Shown: in pieces, positions 56,771-64,000 of the stretch
How positions within the stretch are numbered: the stretch's first letter is position 1
Layout: the number at the start of each line of letters is the position of its first letter
NCBI GenBank assembly: GCA_024516155.1
Contig: JAJJXM010000038.1
Coordinates: 434,001 to 498,000, forward strand
Direction: 5' to 3'
DNA: 64,000 nt
Source of the DNA: Pyronema omphalodes
Lineage: Eukaryota; Ascomycota; Pezizomycetes; Pezizales; Pyronemataceae
Position numbers and translations under genes: made by a program
The notes under the pieces: model-generated
The model's database searches: none
Told to the model about the DNA's origin: nothing
The model's input: only the letters and a program-made list of their open reading frames with translations

Positions 56771-57412
56771 CGGCGCGTGCTGGGGGTGGCGGGTGAGAAG
56801 GTGGGAGAGGTGGTGGAGGATCTGCATGTGGCGCTTACCCCCGGCGGTTTGAGAGAGGATGTGGAGGCGTCTGATGGGGCTGTTGGAGATGGAGGTGGGG
56901 TTGGTTGTAATGTGTTGGGTGAAGTGGTGGATGGGGTGGATGAGACAAATGAGGAGAATGAACAGAATGAGACGAATGAGACGAATGAAGAGAATGCGGA
57001 CGAGGTGGAAGAAGAAAACCAGGCAAACGAAGCAAACGAGCCATCTGCGGAAACCTCAGAGACAGCGGAAACAGTAGTACCGGATTCTGAGAGAAGAGTT
57101 GTGAACGGAGATGTCCCAGAAGCTTCAACCCAAGAAGCGCCAATAGAAGCACAAGTACCGAAAATCCCAGAAACACCCATACAACAAGAAGAAGCACCAT
57201 CCCAAGAAGCTCCGACCCAAGAAACTCCGACCCAAGAAACTCCAGCACCAACACAAGAAACACAACCAACACCAGTAACTACAACAGAAGACGGTTTACT
57301 AAAAAGAGTTTCAGGGCTTTGGAGATTCTTCGGAAGACCGGGGAGTAGAGGGTCTATTGCTTCTGGGTCTGGTTCTGGTTCTGGTTTGGGGTCTGGGTCT
57401 GGTTCGGGTTAG
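56771..57412 (+). other. In-frame extension after the histidine kinase stop
   Basis: After TGA (56768-56770, followed by C) the same frame stays open for 213 codons to TAG 57410-57412. The extension has no methionine. It encodes an acidic low-complexity tail (NETNETNEEN, QEAPTQETPTQETP) ending in a Gly-Ser run. It could be a tail reached by readthrough, a tail lost by a nonsense mutation, or chance from biased composition, since long antisense frames also exist here. No splice pair removing the TGA is obvious. Confidence 0.5.
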
Positions 57413-58674
57413 GGATAGGATAGGAGAACAGAGAAGAGAGGTTACAGATGTTTTAGTTATTATTTCCTCGTTTTCCTCGTTTTTATATTTGGATTTAAGA
57501 GGAAAGAATATGGGAAAGAATATGGAAATGGAAATGGAAATGGACGAATATGGAAATGGAGATGGACGAATAAGGGAATGATGGAACAAGGGGGATATTA
57601 GGGAATTTTTGAAGGATAGATATGTCATATCAACATTTGGGTGGCGTGATTTTTGGAGTTTATTTTTTTGCGTTGTTGCGTTTTGTTGCTTTGCTTTGTG
57701 TTTTTATGCTCCCCCTGTTTTTTTGTTGCGTTGCTTTGTTATTGAGTTGCTGCTTTGTTTTGTTTAAGTTGTTGTTTTGTTTAAGTTTGTTGTGTTGTGT
57801 TGTTGTGTTGTGTTGAAGTTTGTTTCTGGGTTGGCGTTTTGTTTTGTTTTTTTGTTTTGAGATTGTTTTTCAGATTTGATTTGAGATTTGAAGTTATGAT
57901 GATGGTTTATGGTTTGAGGGTATTGGGGTATTGGGGGTTGGGGGTTGGGGAGGGATTATGGGGGGCTTTTTGTTGCGTATTGAGATTGAGATTGAAGTAA
58001 GAATGAGATTGATGATTTAGATTGAGATTGAGGTTGAGATTGAGGTTGAAGTAAGAATGAGAATGAGATTGAGATTGAGAATGAGATTGAGATTGAAGTA
58101 AGGATGAAATTGATGAATTGGGTGAAGTAAGGATGAAATTGAAGTAAGGATGACGATTGACAATTGAACAACTGAACAATTGAAACGATGAAGCGATGAT
58201 ACAATAACAATAACATGACGGGATACAGTAAATATCTACGTGCTATATGAATCTTGCACTATACGCCATACGCCGTGTGCGGCTTGGAAATTGGAAATTG
58301 GAAATTTGAAATTGTATCATGCTGCTGGTCTAATGATCTGATGACCTGATGGGGATATGGGCATATGGGGATGTGAAGTCGCTGTCATAAAGTCATAGCC
58401 TCAGTCACAGAACCGCAGAACCGCAGAATCGCAGCCATGCAGTCGCAGTCGCAGCTACAACCACAGCCACAGTCAGAGAGTCGCTGTCGTAAAGTTGTAG
58501 TTATAGATAGGCGTCATAGAGTCGCTGTTCCAAAGTCGAAGTCATAAAGTATCACAACCATAGCCATAGTCATGAAGTATCACCTTTTATGGGCTTTGGC
58601 AGTTTTTGGTGGTTTTTGGTGGGTTTTGTAGTTTTTGTATAGGTGATACGTATTAGAGGTAGCTGAGGACTTAG
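57413..58674. other. Intergenic with T- and G/A-biased repeats
   Basis: No gene. GGAAATGGAAATG repeats lie at about 57519-57565 and TTGTTGCGTTGCTTTG-type DNA at 57660-57870. GAGATTGAGGTTGA repeats occupy 57975-58100. A run of related 9-12-bp units (CGCAGAACCG, GTCGCAGTC) lies at 58415-58470. Confidence 0.55.
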
Positions 58675-58782
58675 GTAGCTATTCGGAGGGAGGGGGTAGA
58701 TGGGGTTGAGGTAGCTATTCGGAGGGAGGGGGTAGATGGGGTTGAGGTAGCTATTTGGAGGGAGGGGGTAGATGAGGTCTGG
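58675..58782 (+). repeat. 36-bp tandem repeat x 3, G-rich
   Basis: Units start GTAGCTATT at 58675, 58711 and 58747. Each contains GGAGGGAGGGGG and GGGG, giving repeated runs of three or more G on the plus strand. Confidence 0.93.
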
Positions 58783-58927
58783 GTAGATAGTAGCTGAGGT
58801 ACGAGGTACGAGGCCTGAAATACAGCAATTCCACAATCAGTAATAGTATTTCAGTAGAGCTCTAGCTAGTACAGCTCTACTTCATTACGGTTTCCAGCTC
58901 ATAGCTTATTTAAGCTATTACAGTATT

Positions 58928-59047
58928 GTTCAGACTTCAATGAGCTTCTGGGGATTAAAAATGGATATAGACTGAGTCACTGAGGTAGTTCAGACTTCGA
59001 TGAGCTTCTGGGAATTAAAAGTGGATATAGACTGAGTCACTGAGGAA
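58928..59047 (+). repeat. 60-bp tandem duplication
   Basis: Two copies start GTTCAGACTTC at 58928 and 58988, differing at about three bases. Confidence 0.92.
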
Positions 59048-59241
59048 TGAAATATTTGTGTATTTTGTTTTTGGTAAACTGAACTCTGGGATGGAGATTG
59101 ATCATTGATGGTGAGGATCAATATGCTTCGTTATGGAATGGGCTGCTGGGATTTGGGTATATAATTCTAGTAGATGGAATGGTGGTTATGCATGGGTCGT
59201 ATATGTTTCTTGGATTCTGTTTAATGGAATTGAATGGATGG

Positions 59242-59284
59242 GTGCTTGTGCTTGTGATTGTGCTTGTGATTGTGCTTGTGATTA
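59242..59284 (+). repeat. 12-bp repeat GTGCTTGTGATT
   Basis: About 3.5 units with a first imperfect unit. Confidence 0.85.
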
Positions 59285-59867
59285 GCTAATCGTTTTCCTG
59301 GTTATTTTTCTAGTATTTTTACACTTCTAATATCTTCCACGAACTACTTACAGACGATGAAACAGAACTACTAGACAGCCAACGTAATTACCTCCTAATC
59401 ATCGGCCGAATATTTGTAAGGGCATAGGAATATTACAGATAATAGTTGGCCTATCTACTATAGAAACCTAATTACCCTAGAACTAAGAAGGTTGTAATAC
59501 TGCTGTTATATTTAGAATTGATAACCTCTATATAGGTCGCTATATATTGACTCATTCTGAGAATATAAACAACGCTACTTTCCTATGTTGAGAGATTATT
59601 CACCGAAGCTCATGTACCGGCAGATTTCGGATGTGGATTCATGGTTTATGTATTCCTTCGTTTGTGGTCATAGAAATTGAAGGGGGGTAAGTTGAAACCT
59701 CGAACGAAGGAGCTCGGCACCATGATTGATTGAGGCGGGTTGTAACTTGTGGTTGAGGTCCTTGAGAACCTATTGATATGATTTCTTGTCAGAGAAAGTA
59801 TATTGCTACGGGTGTGGTTGTCAAACGTGTGGATATATTAGGGTAAGCTGGATTAGCTAATACTGGT
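59285..59867. other. Intergenic, nothing recognised
   Basis: A/T-rich DNA without an open frame or repeat of note. Confidence 0.5.
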
Positions 59868-59956
59868 GCGTTTGGTTCCAACCGAAAACAAGGTTTTTAT
59901 CCCTTTTTACCTGTGAAAGTAGGCCAAAAAACTTTGTTTTCGGTCGAACCAAACGC
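59868..59956. mobile_element. MITE-like foldback, 89 bp
   Basis: The left end GCGTTTGGTTC continues to CCGAAAACAAGG. The right end is its near-exact inverted copy, CTTTGTTTTCGG then GAACCAAACGC. Arms of about 30 bp flank a 30-bp centre. No clear target-site duplication is seen, so it may be a decayed foldback or a relic of a larger DNA transposon. Confidence 0.6.
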
Positions 59957-60288
59957 CTCGATTTAGGATTTCGTCATGAGAAATCACTTTTTGATTGTCA
60001 CCATGGTGAATTTTCTGGTCGTCAGAGAGCAGAATAGCACGGGTGGGTGGGCCAGGAGCTGGGAGGGCAGAACTGTTTGGTTTTTTCATTGCTTCTCTTT
60101 CTTTTTGATGTTGGCGGTTTTCTTTTAAGGGGACTTTGTTGACTATACTGGGGACTGTACGAGTTTCGACGTGTTTGCTTTTCTTTTTCTTTTTATTTTT
60201 ATGTTTTATTTACTTATATTTCTCGGGGACGTCATGAGAAGCAGGAGATTGGGGAGCCTCTTTAGGTGGCCTCGGCCACGAGGACAGA

Positions 60289-60672
60289 TTTTTGATTTGA
60301 TTTGATTTTCTTGAACGTTCCCAACCTTAAGGTTATGACGTATGCCACAGTCTATTTACATTTCGAGGCTCCAGCTGTTACCTTGGAGTCTCACTGGGAT
60401 CCGCCCCAGAGCGTACTTCATTTCTTGGGCCTGTTGCCACCTCTCTTCCTTTTGCTGGTTTTCATTCTCGTCGTTACATTTTGGAGCCCTGTTTGCTCTT
60501 TTCCCTCCCGGCACTCTCACTCTACACTCTCACTTCGTTATTCGTACCCTATCTTTGCTCTCTTCTGCTCTCCTCTGCCCTCCTATGCTCTCCTCTTCTC
60601 TCCTCTTCTCTCCTCTTCTCTCCTCTTCTCTCCTCTTCTCTCCTCTTCTCTCCTCTTCTCTCCTCTTCTCTT
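60289..60672 (-). mobile_element. 384-bp nested retro-insert within LINE fragment
   Basis: A direct 13-bp repeat, CCACGAGGACAGA, lies at 60276-60288 and 60673-60685, splitting a block that is continuous in the other LINE copy. Read on the minus strand the insert ends in ATCAAATCAAATCAAAAA, a tail like that of the LINE itself. Its 5' end is a purine-rich 10-bp minisatellite. The body is not recognised. Confidence 0.65.
60589..60670 (+). repeat. TCTCCTCTTC x 8
   Basis: A 10-bp pyrimidine unit repeated about eight times with strict strand asymmetry. Confidence 0.92.
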
Positions 60673-60774
60673 CCACGAGGACAGAAAAAATGGCTATAGA
60701 TTCCCGCATAGGCCTTAAAGGCCTCGAACGGTGTATGATTAAAGTCAAATCAAATCAAATCAGAGAGCAGAATA

Positions 60775-63243
60775 ACAAGAATACCTAATCTATGTAGGAA
60801 GTTTATGGGGATTTAAACTGTCAAAAAAATTTTATAAGCTAGCTACTGGTTGCAGCGTAAAGGTTTACTACGAGTGATAGAATCATGTCTGCCCACTTCG
60901 ATTGGGCGCGGATTTCACGAACGGAGAAATATTCAGCCTAGTCGTCAAAGAGTCGTTTCACTGACGTAAAACATTATTCTCGACAAAGGAAGATTCAGGA
61001 ATTCGCCTATTTTCTCAAAATTACACTTCTTGGCTACAAGGAAAATCCCGAATTTTGCATATTGATTCCCCAAGCATGAAATGTACCGATTATGTTGTGC
61101 ATTATTTTCCCAAAGGACCATATTCGTACTTATTCAAATAACTGAATTCAATCTCCATATTTGTGTTATGCATGGAATGTTCGGGGATCGACATTCCTAC
61201 GGGGTTATCTCCTGCATTGTACATAGAGGACAATGTATAGGAACATGATACATCCATGGATAACAACGCATGACATGTCACTCGTCATGGACTTCCCCTT
61301 GACATTCCTTTATTCCCGGCTCTCGTTATCTCTAGGATACAGGATGTTAGTAAAAAATTATTTTCAGGTATGTGCAGCTGGAACCACGGTGACAGTTTCG
61401 CCTGCGAAACAAATTATTGGAGGGGTGCTTTTTCCGGGGGCAGAAGCTGGGGTCGGTAAAAGTTTGGATGACGGTAAAATACCATGCATGAAGCCAAGTA
61501 AAGCAATCATGTACAGTCGTGTACCTCTAATTCACCACTATTCCTACTGAAGATCTTCTACCGTTTCAATACCTGCGGAATTTGCCACAAAACAAAAATT
61601 GAAATGATACATAACCATTCTTGTATGATACGAGTATCGGAGGCTAAGGAAGCAGATTTCATCAATTTCTCACCGACTTTTGATCCCAGGTTCGGAGCCC
61701 TAACCTTCCTTATCACTGGTCGGTATCTCAAGAAAAAAAAAAGGAGTAATAAACGAAGTGCATGAAAATCGCATTACTTTACATACAAGTGCTTGGCTTT
61801 TACGCCACCAAGACACACTCATGCATAGTCACTCCTGGTGCTCAAACACATTTTACCCTGTTTCTCGGCGCCCCGCTACTGCACGAAATAAAACTACCCG
61901 TAAGCATACTTTTTCTAGAAGGATTCCGAAGATCATTATCCGAAACACATTCTAGCGTAATTTGGATGCTTCTGTGGTATGGTGCATATGGTATTGTCAG
62001 CTGTTGCTTCCTGTCCCCTGCGCCGCAGACATCTCCGACCCGATGGAGGACCACTTTAAACCCGAGCCACTGTTGGGAATATGATATTAACCGATGCAGC
62101 TTTCCCTGTCACCTTCCTAAATTGCTTGCCGATTTTCGTCGGATTTTCATAGGTTCGTAATTACTACTTGACTTTGTAACTTCGTTTTCGGCGCCGAGTT
62201 GCCGAGTCCTGATTTCACTACATATACATACCCGCGGTCACAAAACGGAGTTTAGCCAGGGCAACGTAAACCAAAGCCATGTACAGCCAATGTATTCCCT
62301 CTCCGCCGATGCATGGAGCTGATCAAAATACAACATATATGTAAGCCATCACATAAGGCGAAACCATGGGGAAAAATATATACCGCAATAATTTCCGGCG
62401 ATAAAGTTCATGTTCGGAGCTGGATCAGACGGAACATGTTTGTTGGTTTCCTTTCTACCGACAGCGAACACGAGATATAACTCATGAATCCGAAAGGGTG
62501 TGTCTAGCGCGTCCCCCGATCATGTCGATCTATGTACCTGTATTCATAATATACCACGTGGAATACCCATCGGACCACTGACACGGACGTTGTGGGGTAT
62601 CATCCTTGAGGATCGCAAAATTTCAATTGTACAAAAAACACCGGCGTCAGGGGTAAACTGTAGGGACCATGACTATGTTGGGGTATTAGCCTTATATCGG
62701 GCTGTAACGGTACAACTGGTCATACGGGGTTTGAACCCCGAATCACAGCATCTGATTCGTTTCCCTTGGTACGTATCATCGTATTCCCAATTTATGTTGT
62801 CAGTAATGGAAATATTGCCAAGAAAACTTTGTATCGACGTTCTAGAAGTCCTTGCGATATCAGCAGGTTTTGTGTAGCGAAGGGATGAAACTTGTGGCAG
62901 GCTGGAAATAGCTGTAACCCTAGATGTGAGGGATACCCTGATTTACCGGTGTTTGAGCCCTAACTATTTGACGGTACGGTAACTAGCCTGCCAAATTCGA
63001 TTACTCAATACAGGGGTTCAAAGAGCCTAATGTTCGGTGACTGTGCCGACATGTATAGCATCGTATATGCTCGGGAACCCTGAGAAGCAATTCTGTGGCT
63101 TCGTATTAAAACGTTTGCCACCCTATCCTTGAAGTTGTTTTCTATAACCGGAAGTCGACCATCGCTGGCAAAATCGGAGGCATAAAGTGCTTAGGCAACA
63201 ACGCCACTTGACGACGTCCAAGGAAGGCTTTCGCAATATGTAG
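60775..63243. other. Right-hand intergenic region, no supported gene
   Basis: The base composition is more balanced than at 38-48 kb and lacks satellites. Several open frames of 100-130 codons (61233-61550, 61762-62160, 62500-62877 on plus) have no recognisable motif, and I do not call them. Confidence 0.45.
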
Positions 63244-63922
63244 CTATATAGATTCGAAGAATGCTATGCAAATAATCCTGCAAGTTAAAATTACACCAAG
63301 GGGTTTTGTCAGGCTTGTTTCGCTTAAGGAATAAATCTCACTCGCATAAGCAACTCGGCGTTTGTTTACCAGACGTTCATAGGTTACATTGTTCCATTTA
63401 CCGCGTGATGAAGCGACGTGGGTACAGGGCGCTAACTCAGCAGTAAAGCGGCGGCGGTTGATAAACCAATTAATATCGAGCTTGCAAGCGTCGAGATAGT
63501 TGAGAATTCCAGAGATAAATCTGCCGTTTCCAAACGTATCAGTTTGTCCATAATTAGCCAGATACCGGTTTTCCGTTTCCGGAAAACTCAAACGAAATCT
63601 ACCGCAGTTGAAAACAGAGTTTAAGACCTCGTCAATATCGGTTGTTCTCGTGTAACTGTAACTTCAACCGCAGCTAAATCATTTATGCAAAATTAAAGTT
63701 TCTCTTTCGAGCTCACCGCAATTGGCCAACCCGGTTTGCTAATTGAATCATGAGAGACTTATTACCAATTCTTAGGTCTAGCTCAATCCTCAACCCTAAA
63801 TTGCTAATGAAAGTAATTGTACCAATCATACCGTTCAAATTGCCATGAAGTTCACAAGTTAGGTTCAGGATTGATTTCTCCGAGTGGATGAAGCATCGAT
63901 TCCCAAATCGGAAATCTTTCAT
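63244..63922 (-). CDS. Doubtful hypothetical protein, two exons
   Basis: Two minus-strand frames can be spliced as 63922-63717 and 63598-63244, with donor GTGAGC and acceptor GCGGTAG (118-bp intron). The phase is right and the total of 561 nt gives 186 residues. The residue mix looks protein-like (for example NGRFISGILNYLDACKLDIN, RRRFTAELAPCTHVASSRGK) but I recognise no family. The true start may lie beyond 64000, and a further 3' intron is possible (GTGTAA...TTGCAG near 63290). It could be chance. Confidence 0.3.
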
Positions 63923-64000
63923 CCATCACTCGCATCCGATACTTGTAATTGATCATATCGCCACCTACAGCCTTAAATTCTCTGCGGGAATTCCATCGTA

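Larger units (their letters stand above)
60037..60759 (+). mobile_element. Second LINE 3' fragment, plus strand
   Basis: It is flanked by a perfect 15-bp TSD, TCAGAGAGCAGAATA (60022-60036 and 60760-60774). It shares with the LINE at 30183-31468 the GGAGATTGGGG, GAGGACAGA and CCGCATAGGCC...AAGGCCTCGAACGG blocks of the 3' UTR, here in opposite orientation. It ends in a TCAAA tandem tail. It is only a 3' UTR remnant, with no coding part, and is interrupted by a nested insert (60289-60672). Confidence 0.82.

Noticed and set aside
62729..62745. CGGGG-TTTGAAC-CCCG stem-loop resembling a tRNA T-arm
   Set aside because: The loop lacks the TTC, and no acceptor, D or anticodon arm fits upstream.

Overview
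The window is nuclear DNA from a filamentous ascomycete (Pezizomycotina). Genes have short GT-AG introns of 50-195 bp. There is a class X hybrid histidine kinase, and the transposons are fungal chromoviruses, a Copia element and a Tad-like LINE. The species cannot be named from sequence alone. No bacterial operon, CRISPR array, rRNA or convincing tRNA was seen.

Left third (1-31.5 kb): transposon cluster. A 5'-truncated Ty1/Copia element (265-2449) keeps RT/RNase H and its 3' LTR. Next is a minus-strand Ty3/Gypsy chromovirus, here called B (2914-19275, 1140-bp LTRs, TSD CCGTG). A plus-strand chromovirus, A1 (4122-13081, 1408-bp LTRs, TSD CGGTT), sits nested in the last codons of B's integrase. 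A second copy of the same family, A2 (20324-29288), lies just to the right with TSD AAGCC and three extra bases at its 5' end. Both A copies have intact gag and pol. B is intact except for one TAG in integrase and the A1 insertion. Gag-pol expression appears to need -1 frameshifting, at a T5-TAG stop in A and at a canonical G GGA AAA site in B. A 5'-truncated LINE (30183-31468) with a 16-bp TSD closes the cluster.

Middle (31.8-37.2 kb): host genes. A minus-strand leukotriene A4 hydrolase/leucine aminopeptidase (2 exons) is divergent from a plus-strand EBP1/PA2G4-type M24 pseudo-peptidase (5 exons). They share a 1.7-kb region that would hold both promoters.

From 37.2 to about 48.5 kb I see no gene. 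The stretch is packed with micro- and minisatellites, including an 11-bp unit in 17 copies, and a perfect 26-bp palindrome. From about 49 to 56.8 kb a 7-exon, plus-strand class X hybrid histidine kinase is encoded: pseudokinase, AAA ATPase, GAF, HisKA, HATPase and receiver domains. Its reading frame continues for 213 more sense codons beyond a single in-frame TGA.

Right end (57.4-64 kb): simple repeats, a MITE-like foldback, and a second LINE 3' fragment (60037-60759, 15-bp TSD) that is itself split by a 384-bp nested insert with a 13-bp TSD. A doubtful two-exon hypothetical gene lies on the minus strand at 63244-63922.
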